NCBI GenBank assembly: GCA_017654735.1
Contig: JADPYG010000088.1
Coordinates: 3,534,001-3,598,000 of the forward strand
Direction: 5' to 3'
DNA from: Vishniacozyma victoriae
Lineage: Eukaryota > Basidiomycota > Tremellomycetes > Tremellales > Bulleribasidiaceae
DNA: 64,000 nucleotides
Of this stretch, positions 1-11,818 are shown in pieces. Each line of letters begins with the position of its first letter. Positions within the stretch are counted from its first letter, which is position 1. The notes under the pieces are model-generated. The model searched no databases, was not told where the DNA came from, and saw nothing but the letters and a program-made list of their open reading frames with translations. Position numbers and translations under genes: made by a program.

Positions 1-765
1 CGCTTCCTTCAGTTTCTTCTCATACTGCTTCTTGGATAGTCTATCCATCTCCCCTTCCCGCTTGTCCTCTGGCAACTTCATGACATCGTCTACCCTCTTT
101 CGGAGTTCGGGATCAACATAGCCGGCCGCTTTCAAGCGTGATTTGATTTTGTCTTTTGGCGAAAGTGGGGGTGGTGCAGCAGGGGTTTCGGTCGCTCCGC
201 CATAATGTAGTCCAAACAGAAGGATAAGAATAAGGACGGCCGCTATAGCCAACCCAGTCATGTCGATATCCTTTAATGTCCTATCCAATTCCTCGGCCAC
301 TTCGGTCCTATTGAATGGTTCTCTCCCACTCAATCCTGCTCCTTCCAAACATGCTTCCGGATAGAATTGACAATATGAATCCCGGATACTTGCTGGATCG
401 GGATGTTGGAGACCGCCAATGAGGAGTTGTGAGCCATAATCTTCAGGTCGTTCTTCGAATGGTAGAGTCTCGATCGGTATCTCTTCAGGTGGGAGGGGTA
501 GCCAATCGTCCTGGAAAAGTAGATCGTCGTCGTACATCATCCCATCTCCTTCTTCCTCGTATAGCTCGTCATCATATTCATCATACTCTAACCCATCATC
601 TGGGAACTCATCAATTCCGTCAGAGAGGTACAGCCCATCCTCGCCATATGGATCTGAACCTTCATCGTAGAATTCGAATGTATCTTCTTCGGTCGCATAA
701 GGGTCAAGAAGGGCTTCGGGGTCGTATGATCCATAAGGATCCTCTGAGTCCTGATAGTAAGCCAT
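1..765 (-). CDS. Partial single-pass membrane protein with acidic N-terminus
   Basis: An open frame of 255 codons starts at the ATG at 765 and runs off the left edge without a stop, so the C-terminus is missing. The first ~115 residues are very acidic and tyrosine-rich (runs of D/E/Y). Two Cys lie just before a hydrophobic stretch at about residues 170-190 (MTGLAIAAVLILILLFGLHY), which is a clear transmembrane segment. The visible C-terminal part is basic and charged (KDKIKSRLKAAGY..., KKQYEKKLKEA) and probably helical. There is no intron in the visible part. I do not recognise a family. The topology (long acidic tail, one span, basic coiled region) suggests an organelle membrane or ER protein, but that is inference. 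It is divergent from PIK1 across a 775-nt gap. Confidence 0.75.
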   Translation of the reverse strand, partial: MAYYQDSEDPYGSYDPEALLDPYATEEDTFEFYDEGSDPYGEDGLYLSDGIDEFPDDGLEYDEYDDELYEEEGDGMMYDDDLLFQDDWLPLPPEEIPIETLPFEERPEDYGSQLLIGGLQHPDPASIRDSYCQFYPEACLEGAGLSGREPFNRTEVAEELDRTLKDIDMTGLAIAAVLILILLFGLHYGGATETPAAPPPLSPKDKIKSRLKAAGYVDPELRKRVDDVMKLPEDKREGEMDRLSKKQYEKKLKEA

Positions 766-1540
766 GAGCCGGTTTTGTTTGCATGAAATGAGTAAAGGTC
801 GCGTTCCATCTTGACTTTCAGTGTATCTGCTTTCAGTAAACGTGATCGGCAAGGGTCTCGAGGAGAAAGGATTAGCTATAAAAGGACTATTTTGAGATCG
901 GCGGTCCTCTTTCCATGAGGATGAGCATCCCTGCAAGTCGTCTGGCATTCTCAAGAAGACGTGTAGCATGCATCGAGTGTGACCTGAAAGAGGGTGCATC
1001 AGCAAGTGATCAAGCGCGAGAGAAAGAGAGCGAGAGAGGGGGACCGACTCACAATGTCTCTCTGGTCTACCCATCCATGCACAAATACAGGTCAAGACCA
1101 CCGTTATCTGTTTGATAGTCCACTTCTCTTCCTGACCCTCAATCAGACTCGTATACATGCCCCTTGATAGCTGTCGATAGATGCATGACAAGTGACAGTA
1201 GATAGGCTTGCCGTCGCGTCCCACCACCACATCGGCGCGTTCCGGCAAACAGGCACACACATATCGACTTGCTATACCGACTTTTACCTCTTGATCATAC
1301 CATTCACCATTCATTTGGCCTCATCAGCACAGCTCAACTAGTCAAGGCCCGACCACATTATTATCCGATAGTCAGCTATCGAGTTACAAGAGCGAGACCG
1401 GACCGGACAAACCTGAATTGGTTAGATGGCTAGCAACGTGGATATCCCCTTGGCCGACCATATTTATTCGTAGCTCCTGTGGATCTGCGACACATACTTG
1501 ATAGATCTGAAATAGACCCAAGAGAGGGTCTTCAGGCAAG
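766..1540. other. Intergenic region between divergent genes
   Basis: Shared upstream region of the leftward membrane protein gene and rightward PIK1. It contains a short GA-rich tract (about 1015-1040) and only short, unconvincing ORFs. No RNA gene or clear promoter element was recognised. Confidence 0.5.
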
Positions 1541-4500
1541 ATGTCACACGCTCTACTGTATGTTGACAACCTGTAGCGATGCTCGGAACTGACAGCTAGA
1601 CTCCGCCTGTTCCTCTCCCCCTACTTCTCCATTTCAGTTGCGATGCATTACCTCAAAACTTATCCTGATTCAATCGGAATCTCACATTATCTATGCTGGA
1701 GAATGAAACATATGCCAGCGGAGGAAGTGGAGTTCTACTGGCCTCAAATCTGGTATGTCCACCTAGTCCTGCTACGATGGGAAGAGGCTAATGGTAGTCA
1801 TTTAATGATCACCTACCCTACTACCTCGAATGCTTTGGAGTCTTTTGTCCTTGACAGAGCTGAGGAGAGTACTCATTCTGCTATGCTTGTGCGTATTTTC
1901 TATATTTGAGGGTGGGGAACTGATAATAGACGTTCTGGTTCATGCAATCCGCCTTAAGGGATTTGACACCTACAAGAACTACCAACCCCGGACCATTCCT
2001 AATCTGCCAGCGAATCCTCTCCCGATGTCATGAAATCATCTTTGGAGATACGCCCGAACCAACCTCCTCACCTTATAGAGGTATAGGTAAACAACCAACG
2101 AGCCGGAAAACTCGACAACCGAAATCATTAAGGGTGAATGCTCATGCTGCACCTGCATTGATCGGGATGGGAGTGATGATTGCTTCTCCTGGAATGAGTG
2201 GACTGGTGGATTTAGCGGGAGGATGGGCTGTTAGGCAGGGAAGGAGACCATTGGATGATGATGAAGGACGGTCTAGGGTTGAAGTGGATAAGGGTGGTGG
2301 ATCAGATGGAAGGCTACTAGAGGGATTAAAGAGTGGATCAAAGGATGAGGATGAATCAGGAGACGAACAAGCTGGTCCATCATCTTATAAGGCCAACATG
2401 ACCCCTTCCACGCCTATCACATACGTCTCGGGACCATCAGCAACTACACCAAACCTCTATTCTCCAGCAACAGGCTCTGCCATATCGAGATCCACAACAC
2501 CCCAACCGAAGGGTACCGACCCATTTGGTCAGCTTCCGGTCTCTCCCTCGGAAATGAATCGATCCGATACGACATTACCGCGACATCAGCCATTCCATTC
2601 CGTTCCCGACTTTGCGGTCAATGGCCGTTACAACGCCGGCGACAGACTACCTGCGCCTGAGAATCTACTGGCGACATATTCCCTGGAAGCTCAGCGTCAA
2701 TTACTGAGAAGCCATTATTGTAGGAGCGAGATCCGATTTCTGTTGTTGCTAGAGGATATTTCGAATCGATTATTGGTCATCCCTAAGCCTGCTAGGGTTA
2801 GTGCTCTGCGTGCGGAATTGACGGGTATCAACCATAATCTTCCTGCCGAGGTGAGTCCAATTGACAAAGATGTGTGCTCGAGGCTGATGATAGATCTGCA
2901 TGCCGCTATGGTGTGCTGCTGATCACTGCCATGAAGAAGGCGGTCAGACATCCGCAGGTAATCCACTCGCATCCCGTCCCGATAATTCCAGGAAACGCGG
3001 TCATTCTCGTGTCGTCCGTATTTCACCCGGAGATTCTGTCGTTCTCAACTCTGCCGAAAGAGCTCCGTTCCTACTACATGTTGAATTACTAGATGGTGAT
3101 CTAGACTTTGATCCATCCCGTCGCGAGAATAGGGAATTACTCAAGAAGATCGTCATTCAAGAAGACCTAAAGAGGCGGAAGGGCGAGGGACAAGATGTGA
3201 CGCTGAAGCCATCAGGATTAGAAGGATTTGGATCACCTATGCCCGATGCTTTACCTAAATCTGGCGGACCTTCCACACCTGCTCGACCTCAACCTACATC
3301 ACACGATTCAATGTCGAGACGAGATATGATGCCTGATGAGGGAGAAGAGATGGATTTGGTGGAACAGATGTATGGAGCGAAATTGTCCGTCAAGGATATC
3401 TTGCCTGAATGGAACGAGACGATGCCATTACCGCAAGGACCAAAGAATAAAGCTCTGGATGCTGCTGCATGGGATAAAGCGGGATTGATGGGATCACCAA
3501 AATACCTTTCGCCCTTGAGTCCACCAGTACCAGGGGACAATTCCATTCCGAGACCTGTCACTCCTATTCCCGTGGATACGACACCCGAATCAGCCACACC
3601 GGAACGTCAATCGTCCAGCGCGAATCGAGTGATCACCCTGGAAGATTACAGCGAACGAATGCGTACAGCAGCAGTCATGCTCGCTCAACTCAATGCTTCA
3701 ATGGTAGCCTCCGTCCCAGAGCCTCAACATTCATCATCGGGCGCATTGTCCTGGATTCCAGGAACAGGCTGGATCAAAGGTTCATCCGCCACCCCTCCCA
3801 ATGGACCTACTGCCGACCCTCTTCCAGCAGGTGGTCAAGGTGGGAAATTACGCCTAGCAGCTGCTCAAGCTGCGGCTATTCGTGATAGGATCATGGAGGA
3901 GATGATGGCTTTGGAGGAAGAACGAGTGGCTAGAATGACGGCTCGTCCTGAAGGCCAAGAGATTGAAGAAAAGGTAGAAGGCGGAAAGACGGCCGAGGAT
4001 GAGAATATCGTCAGGCGGGAATTGAATAAGGCGGATCCGAGTGGTATGTTATTTCCTCCCCATTTGACTCGTGCTGACTGGATAGCGGCGGTATTCAAGG
4101 AATCTTGGGCAGCGAAAAAGAGTAGAATACGCGCTTCATCACCTTGGGGTCATTTGGCCAACTGGAACGTATGTCATTTTAACCGATGACTTAAACGCTG
4201 AAGCTGACGTCAAGGTCATATCGGTGATCGTCAAGACGGGAACAGATTTACGGCAGGAACAACTAGCGACTCAGCTGATTGAACGATTCAGTCGGATCTG
4301 GAAAGATGAGAAATCAGATTGTTGGGCTCGATTGTAAGTCCCTCATTACTCTCTATGAACGGGTTATGAGACTGACACTCAGTTTCCGTATATTGATCAC
4401 AGGCGAGCAGTCGGGGTTAGTAGAGACCATCACCGATGCCGTTTCAGTCCATTCTATTAAAAAGGGTGAATATGCTAGGCGAGTAGCTGAAGGTGAAGCT

Positions 4501-5301
4501 ATTGGAACTGTTTCGCTCATGGATCATTTCGTTGCTGTATGTCCCCCCTGTATTGTACAGGTCGAGCTGATGGTAGACATATGGGAAACCCGATTCTGGG
4601 CGATTCGCCAGGGCCCAGCGGAATTTCATCAAATCCCTAGCGGGTACGTCTCATCATCATATGATACACCTATGCTGATCAGTAGGATACTCGGTCATAA
4701 CCTACCTACTACAAATCAAAGACCGTCATAATGGAAACATCCTAGTTGACAGAGACGGTCATCTGATACATATCGATTTCGGCTTCATGCTCTCCAATTC
4801 CCCAGGTGGGAATATGGGATTCGAAGCTGCTCCATTCAAATTACCATTAGATTACGTGGAGATTATTGGTGGACTGGATAGTCCTGCTTGGGCGTATTTC
4901 AAGAAATTGTTCAAAGAGGGTTTCGAGGCTGCTAGGAAACATTCCGATAGTCTGATCAGTGAGTCTCTCCTCCTATGATTACGAGTACTGCTGATGATCA
5001 GCGATTGTTGAATTGATGCAGAAGAGTGAGCTACGCCGACCCCCAGAGCATGGGATTCGCTGACAACAGACTCCCGACTGGACTGTTTCGTCCTATTCGG
5101 AGAACAGACCGCTCTTCACTTCCGGGAAAGATTCGCCCTAGGTCTAACAACAGCAGCAGTCGATGCTCACTTGGAACGATTAATCGTCAGTTCGACAGGA
5201 AGTAATTATACCAGGATGTACGATACGTTTCAGTATTACAGGTCAGTCCTTTGTCCGCATCATGGGATTGAAGCTGACTGTGTAGTCAAGGGGTCTTGTA
5301 G
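1541..5301 (+). CDS. PIK1: Phosphatidylinositol 4-kinase, Pik1/PI4K-beta type
   Basis: Makes PI4P from phosphatidylinositol at the Golgi. Twelve exons join in frame to 3282 nt (1093 aa): 1541-1557, 1600-1752, 1798-1888, 1930-2850, 2894-4168, 4215-4333, 4383-4536, 4577-4643, 4686-4958, 5002-5025, 5070-5241, 5286-5301. The N-terminus (MSHALLLRLFLSPYFSISVA) followed by the YLKTYPDSIGISHYLC helix is the lipid-kinase-unique/helical region of Pik1. A long Ser/Pro-rich linker follows. The C-terminal catalytic domain shows VVLNSAERAPFLLHVE, the DRHNGNIL catalytic loop, HIDFGF (metal-binding DFG) and ELMQKNSRLDCF. The start is supported by the conserved N-terminus. Exon 10 is only 24 nt and encodes IVELMQK, so ORF callers will miss it. 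Confidence 0.95.
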
Positions 5302-5932
5302 AACTGGGAAGAGGTGTAGAAGTAGGTAGATTACGATACATTGCATTGCTTGATAATATTGTTGAGCAGGCCTATCAAAGATCGAAAGAGTAAGAGGGAT
5401 ACTACTGATCAGCGCGATCTTTACAGGTGAGACTGAGTAATGGATCAGATCCTCTTTGAGGCGCCCGGTTATCTTTCGCTGCGACTAAAGTACACTTGTA
5501 CAAAAGCCACTCTGAATAAGGATGACATGAAAGCGAGTATCATCATTTCCGTGGATTGTGTGTTGGTTGACATACCTATGCATTGTCCAGCTTGTCTAGA
5601 GTGGTGTGTTACACAGTAGTACTAGTATACACTCCTCAAAGCCAGCCAAGATAGAAGACAGTCACGTTGCGGTATTATCTAAATGTGGCACCTCGTCATC
5701 GCCCCTCACACCCTCTACTCCCTCTCCTTATCCCTCAGTATTCACAAAGCACCTTTACCTCACTGCATACTCTCTACTTGACACTACATCAACGTATAGA
5801 TCAAGGAGTACTCTGAACTCGGTCCTCTTGCTTATATTCATCCCCCCTACCCCTACGAATAACGATCCACGAAATTCAAGATCATCTTGATATATTCAAC
5901 GATAAAGGAAGTCTCGCGATAATCAATCAATC
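5302..5932. other. Intergenic, PIK1 3' region and VAP 5' region
   Basis: Gap of 631 nt between co-oriented genes. The second half is pyrimidine-rich (CT/CAC runs from about 5690 to 5850), typical of a fungal promoter/5' leader. One 94-codon ORF here has no coding-like features. No RNA gene or repeat was found. Confidence 0.5.
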
Positions 5933-7393
5933 ATGTCGGTCAATATCAGTCCCTCTGGACAGATTGGATTCCCTCGTAAGTTCACCCTCACTATATCATC
6001 ACGAGGACAAGATCCTGTTCATGCAGCTCCCTGGATTGCATAGACCTCAATACACCAAGTGCACAGCTTACCCACAGGTCCACTAACACAATTGGTCAAG
6101 CGGTCCATCTTGATCCACAACCCCCACCCTCACCCCGTCGCATTCAAAGTTAAGACAACCGCACCAAAGCAATACTGTGTCCGACCTAATTCAGGTAGGG
6201 TTGAAAGTGGTGAAAACGTCGAGGTTCAGGGTAAGTCACATTACTTGCTTTTCATCAAGATTCATGGACCATGCTCATTTATAGTCTTGTTACAACCCCT
6301 CACGACTGAGCCACCACCTCATGCGAAATGTAAAGACAAGTTCCTTGTTCAGTCGGCATTCATCACCCCCGATGAGGAGATGAGGACGCTCGCAGAGATG
6401 GTCAGTCTGATTTATATCAATGTGAAAATGCCCGCTGATGGATAGTGGTCCACGACGGAAAAGACCAACAAGTCTGCTATTCACGAACACAAGCTTCGAG
6501 TCGTCTACATTGCCGCTGAGGATGGAGCAAATGGAATCCCGGAGGAGAATGAGGATATGGAACAGAGTAAGATTGATGAGTCTGTGAGTGTCTCTTCTTC
6601 ATCTGTGGATATATTCGTATTGTTTCGACTGTGGCTTGGTCTGACTCTGTCTTTTCCATTCTTCTCTCTTCACACTACATTCCTACGTCATTCCTGTCTC
6701 CCCCCTCTTTCTCCGGTAGATCAACAAGCCCCGAGACGGGATGGGTAGATGAACGACTGCGAAAGAAAAGCCGCTAGATCCGTCTTTGTTCCGAAATGGT
6801 GGATTGAGCTACTTGGAAGCTGAAGAAGAGCCATACAAGCCGAGTGTTTGTCTTCATGCCTCCACCTCGGAAACTGGATCCATGAGTCGAGCTGCGCTGA
6901 CCTGCAGGCCATCTTTGCCCCCGCGATCTCGAGCCCTACCACCAACGGCAACGGTATCAACAGCAACCCCCTCCCTACCTCTACCCCTCCATCCGGAAAC
7001 GCTGGCCCCGCCATTGCCAAGGACCTCTCAACCCCTACTCCCAAGTCCGCCGAGCCTGCGCTCCCAGCACTCTCCGTTGCCGATATCAACAAGGCCGGAG
7101 TCTCGCCCACCAACGCTTCATTGGAACAATCACTTGCTACCACTACTTCTGATTCCGAGAAACTACAACTTGCTCTCAAGGAAATTGATAAACTCCGCTC
7201 TGAGCTCGATGAAGCTCGTGGACCCCAGGCTACTGGTTTGAGAAAGCGAGGAGGTATTACCACCTCTGGAACTGGAGCTGAGGTAGCTGTTGAAAAAGCA
7301 AAAGAAATCGTTACTGGAAATCAAGGAGTACCTGTCGAGGTTGTTGCTGGATTGGTAGTAGCCGTCTTTGTCATGACTTATATGTTCTTCTAG
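5933..7393 (+). CDS. SCS2: VAP/Scs2-family ER membrane protein (MSP domain)
   Basis: ER tail-anchored tether that binds FFAT-motif proteins at membrane contact sites. Exons 5933-5975, 6078-6230, 6285-6400 and 6446-6583 encode the MSP domain with the family signature VAFKVKTTAPKQYCVRPNSG and then VQVLLQPL. The last exon (6908-7393) encodes a Pro/Ser linker, a short coiled coil (EKLQLALKEIDKLRSELDEA) and a C-terminal membrane anchor (VVAGLVVAVFVMTYMFF). The middle is ambiguous. An exon 6771-6845 (PLDPSLFRNGG...) spliced directly from 6583 gives 336 aa in frame. The stretch 6720-6749 also reads well in the same frame but runs into a TGA at 6750. The intron 6846-6907 has a weak GTTTGT donor but a perfect GCTGAC...CAG end. 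Confidence 0.9.
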
Positions 7394-7758
7394 GAAGGAT
7401 GAATTGATTGTATGTTTATAGAAATCTTTGAATTTGGAATTGGATGTAATGAGAATAAGGGATGCATGCTGTGTAGAGCAGAGGTAGAGAGGAATGATTC
7501 CAGTGATTACAGAAGCCAAGCTTATCTATGAGTAACGTATACTTTGGAACGCGTCATTTGGATGCTTACTCTGCCTTCCTTTCGGTACTCGACTGCGCTC
7601 CAACTTCTGTAGTCTATCAAGACATTGATCGTTCCTCAGTGTTCAGTATCCATCAGATCTGTCCAGTACACCGTCCACCTACAATACGGACTCATTATCC
7701 ACAATCTACACTCTACAATCTATAGTCTACAAATTACAACATCACAAACTGCAATAAA
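7394..7758. other. Intergenic, VAP 3' region and OTU gene leader
   Basis: About 365 nt. The stretch upstream of the OTU start (about 7690-7750) has repeated CTACAATCTA-like words. No gene or RNA was recognised. Confidence 0.45.
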
Positions 7759-9197
7759 ATGACTGGTACCGCGCACAAGATAAAGCAGAAACTTAAAGAA
7801 GTTACTTCACCTTCTCCACCATTACAACCGACCGACTCCAACAGCTCCGACTCTAACAACAAATCCTCACTATCCGACCTCCTACATCATAAATCAAACT
7901 CTACATCAACAGGTCCAAGTGGACAATTAGCAGGTGGAGCTCCAATTCAACCTATAGAATCAGGAGATTCAATAGCTTCAAACCCAAGTAATTATTTGAC
8001 CGATCAACAATTAGAACAGGATTTAGTACTTGAAGAAATGGCAGAGAGGGAACATGAGATTGGACATCAGGGGAGGTCGGGTAGTACAGTTTCTGCACCT
8101 CCCACTGTTCCTGCACCTACAGAGAAACCTTCTGGGGGAATGTACGGTGGGAATTTGTTTGGACATAGTGGAGGGGGGGGAGGGAAGAAGAAGGGTAGTA
8201 AGCAGAAATTTGCAGAGAGGCAGGTATGTCCCCTCTCGCACTGGTTGTGGGGGTGTTGAGAAACTGATGGATAGGCAAGGAAGAAGGAGGCATTGTTAAA
8301 CTCCGCACCACCGGATGATCCTGATTGGACTGCTCAACTGGAAAAGGAGAGGCAGGAGGAGATTCAGGTCATTGGCGGGGCTTGTGATGCACTCGGAAGG
8401 GAGATTTACGAGGTGAGTTGCATGCGTACCTCGACGGCAGATGAAGTGGATTGTCGTTAAGACTGTCAAGGACAGGACGAGGTCGCTAACGACAGATCGC
8501 ACCTGATGGGCATTGTATGTTTAACGCAATCTCGGATCAACTCTATTTACTAGGTCTCATCCCAGCACACCAGGTATATCCACTTCCTTCCCAATCTGAT
8601 ATGACAAGAGGCTAACGGGCAGGTTGGAGATCCATCAGTAACCCGTAAAACCGCAGCTCAGTATATGAGAGAACATAAAGACGATTTCATCGCTTTCCTA
8701 CCTTCTATCGGAGGTGAAGATACGGCTGGAGCAACTGATGATGGGATGATGGATGATGCTGGATTTGAGAAATATTGCAGGATCGTTGCGGAGACTGGTG
8801 AATGGGGTGGGGAGCCAGAGGTGGGTCTTTCTCTTGGTCTTGCTTCTTTTTCTTTCCCCATTCCCTCAATATCCCCTATCTATGCTCGTTTACGAGCTTT
8901 CTCAAACAAAAGTGACACAGAATGAATTGGGCTAACGTCAGATCCAAGCACTGTCGAGAGCATCCAACGTCCCAATCCACGTCATTCAAAGGGGACCACC
9001 CACAGTAGTCTCCCACGGTGGTTCAGGAGATGATTTCGGAGGAGCCATGACTCCCGAGAAAAGTGCTGCGCAGGGTGAGAAGGTTGTTAGGATCAGTTAT
9101 CATAGGAGGATGTATGGGCTGGGCGAGGTATGTCTCTTCTCTCTGGAATGAGGTGTGAGCTGATGTGTAGCATTACAATAGTTTGAGAAAGGCTTGA
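7759..9197 (+). CDS. OTU2: OTU-domain deubiquitinase (Otu2/OTUD6B type)
   Basis: Cysteine protease that removes ubiquitin. In yeast and man this subfamily acts on ribosomal ubiquitin marks. Six exons (7759-8223, 8275-8412, 8496-8573, 8623-8820, 8942-9127, 9171-9197) join to 1092 nt, 363 aa. The N-terminal half is a low-complexity Ser/Pro region, then a Gly run and a Lys-rich stretch (KKKGSKQKF), as usual for OTUD6 proteins. The OTU domain begins with IAPDGHCMFNAISDQLY, which holds the catalytic Asp and Cys. It ends with ISYHRRMYGLGEHYNSLRK, holding the catalytic His. The order DGHC...HYNSLR is diagnostic. The stop comes immediately after the His motif, as in the family. Confidence 0.93.
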
Positions 9198-9487
9198 ATG
9201 TGAGTATAAGATATTCGAGTAGTGGTGGATGCATATTCCCTAATACCTGTGATGCTGCACTGGAATCTTGTTACCATTAATATCTACCTGCTTACTATCT
9301 ATCATCATGACGATGAGGGATTAGGGATGAGTGAGAATGATTCCAGTAAAAGGTGCAGCTTCAATGACGTACACTAGTTAGTGCCTGATCCAATTTGTGA
9401 CTTCTTTATTATGCAAAGATGGGAACAAAGGGTGAAATCATCGATCAATCACTACTCATTCTATCACATCTCAGCATACATCATTAG
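9198..9487. other. Intergenic region
   Basis: 290 nt between co-oriented genes, AT-richer than the flanking coding sequence. Nothing was recognised. Confidence 0.4.
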
Positions 9488-11276
9488 ATGGTAGCTACTA
9501 CTACTATAGCCAGCTTGCTGGTCTCTGCCTTCTTAGTCTCGGCACTACCTCATGAAGCCCAACATACGTTTGCAGATGATCATCACGATGGACCCATCAA
9601 TCCTTTGAAACGTATGTCGACCTTCATTTCAAGATCGGAGCGGATTCGCAAGTGAATGAGAGCTGACGTCCAGACCTATCAGCAATCTCCCCATTCTATA
9701 TTCCAACAGAGCAACCTACCCCACTCCCGGAACAATGTAAATTAACCCGAGTCTCTCTCCTCATCCGACATTCTTCAATCTTGGGCAACGATGATGAATT
9801 CGAGGAAACGATGGAACCATTCATGGCCAAGATTAAAAAACTTCAGAAGAAGGGTGGGAAGAGGGGTAAGAAGGGAAAGAGGGAGGGTGTGTTGCCTAAG
9901 AAAGGGGATTGGGCTTTCTTGAGGGATTGGAAAAGTCCGATCGTTGAGGACAAATTGGAGAATTTGAGCGAGAGGGGTAGGCAAGATGCCGAGGTACGTC
10001 TTATTTTTCCAACTACAGTTGAAAGATTGAAGTCCTGGAGCTGACGAGTAGGACTTGGGCAAGTACTTCCGACATCAGTACGATCCCCTTTTCCCACCCC
10101 CCTACAAGACTGGCAAAAACTCTTCCAGGATCCCTCACAAGGTATGTCTCTCTGCATTCCTTTCCAGATAGTGTCTAATTCTAGGTCTGGACAGCATCTT
10201 CCGAGCGAGACATCATCACAGCCAAAGCGTACATCAACGGATCCTTCCCCTCTCACCAATCAGGAGACGGAACAGGAGATGGAGAAGTCGTTCAACTCAT
10301 TCAAGTCCCCAACCATTCAAAAGAACCAATGGGATGGGAACAGACTCTTACTCCCCACAAGGCTTGCGGTGCTTTTGAGAAGAAGAGCTCGCTTGGACCT
10401 GCCAATGAATGGTTATCTGTCATGGCGCCCAATGTCAGGAAGAGGTTATCTGATAAGAAGTTGCTTGGGAAATTAGCCAAGACACTCACTGATCAGGATG
10501 TTCTCGCTATGGGCATGGTACGTCCCAATCCCTATCCTAGAGAACAAGGGCTGATTAACAGTTGTGCGGATACGAGACTATCGCTTCTGGAGATTCACCA
10601 TTCTGTCACCTATTCACCGATAATGAATGGAGAGACATCGAATACTACTTTGACGTACGATACCATTATATGATGGGATACGGCAATTACCTCACCCCAT
10701 ACTTGGGTGCTCCATGGGTCAATACCGCTAAACATCTTTTGGAGGGTGAGGAAGGTGATGCACCTGGAAAACACCTTCCTACTCTCGATGAATTCAAGAA
10801 GAATCTACCAGCACCCAAGGTCCCTCCTAATGCTACCCACACTCAGACGTAAGTTAGCGATAAGAAGCTTTGTGTTGAAGCTGATATGCAGTCTTCACCC
10901 ACACTTCACTCACCGAGAATCACCTGCTTTCGTAGCAGTCTTCCTCAACTTGTTCAACGACACTTCCCTCCCAAACCCCTCCTCAATCGACCCAGCACTA
11001 GACCACAGACCCCTAAACAGGCAATGGCGAACATCCCACCTCGTCTCCTTCCTAGGAAATATTGCTCTAGAGCGATTCGAATGTGAACCCGAAACTGAAG
11101 GTGGGGAAGTTGGTGAATACGTAAGGGCAATGGTCAATGGTCGAGAGAAGGTCATGGGTGGATGTGAGGACGGTGTGGGAGGGAGCTGTAAGTGGGAATC
11201 ATGGAAGAATTGGTTGGAAGAGAGGAATGAGAGGTGGGGCGATTGGGCTAGTGTTTGTGAGAAGAAGAAGGATTAG
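9488..11276 (+). CDS. Secreted histidine acid phosphatase-like protein
   Basis: Six exons (9488-9611, 9674-9993, 10052-10141, 10185-10517, 10562-10848, 10892-11276) join to 1539 nt, 512 aa. The N-terminus is a signal peptide (ATTTIASLLVSAFLVSALP), so the product is probably secreted or cell-wall bound. It belongs to the branch-2 histidine phosphatases (acid phosphatase/phytase). The first catalytic motif reads LLIRHSSILGNDDEFEE rather than the usual RHGxRxP. The C-terminal proton-donor region reads HFTHRES. The mid region FCHLFTDNEWRDIEYYFDVRYHY matches the fold. Because the RHG motif is altered, phytase activity cannot be assumed. A K/G-rich insert (KKLQKKGGKRGKKGKRE) follows motif 1. Confidence 0.88.
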
Positions 11277-11818
11277 TTCTGTCTTTGCACTGAAAGAGGG
11301 GGGGAGGATGACGGGATAATTGAATTAAGCAATCTGTTTCATACGACATACATGTATCACTCATGCATTGTATCAAACCAGTCTCTCAATCCACCTCTAT
11401 CCTCGCCTGTGTTCTCTCCTAAGGTATGTCTTCGATTTGCCATAACAGGGTGGGTGATAAGGGGCTTGACGGAGATGGCGAAAGTGGTAATTGGCCATGT
11501 GAAGGGTCATCCATCTGCCTTGCATTTGGGGAGGACAAAGGAATCTGCGGAATCGAAAAGAAAGAAGTATAGAAGAGAAGAAAGGAGTGTCGACTACTCG
11601 TTAAGCGTCAAGATCATCATCTTATCTATTAACTCATTCTAATCTCACGTATATCTCACTACCCGGTTTATCCATCAGCTCCACTTCGCACGTACTACTC
11701 GTAGTGATTCAAGATGGTCAATATCAACGCTCACCTAATTCATCATCCCTTTGTTAATCCCCAGGAGTGAGAGATTCTTTGATACATCTCGGTAAGATGG
11801 CTGAACAACAGGATACCG
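11277..11818. other. Intergenic region, possible 5' leader with intron
   Basis: 542 nt. Just before the next gene, 11690-11764 looks like a leader intron (GTACTA donor, CCCCAG acceptor). A 96-codon ORF at 11352-11642 has no coding character. No RNA gene was recognised. Confidence 0.4.

Noticed and set aside
429..767. 112-codon plus-strand ORF
   Set aside because: Lies opposite the open acidic minus-strand frame and has the His/Arg-rich composition typical of an antisense shadow.
5606..5890. 94-codon ORF upstream of the VAP gene
   Set aside because: Translation of a CT-rich leader into Ser/Thr/Pro; no splice or family support.
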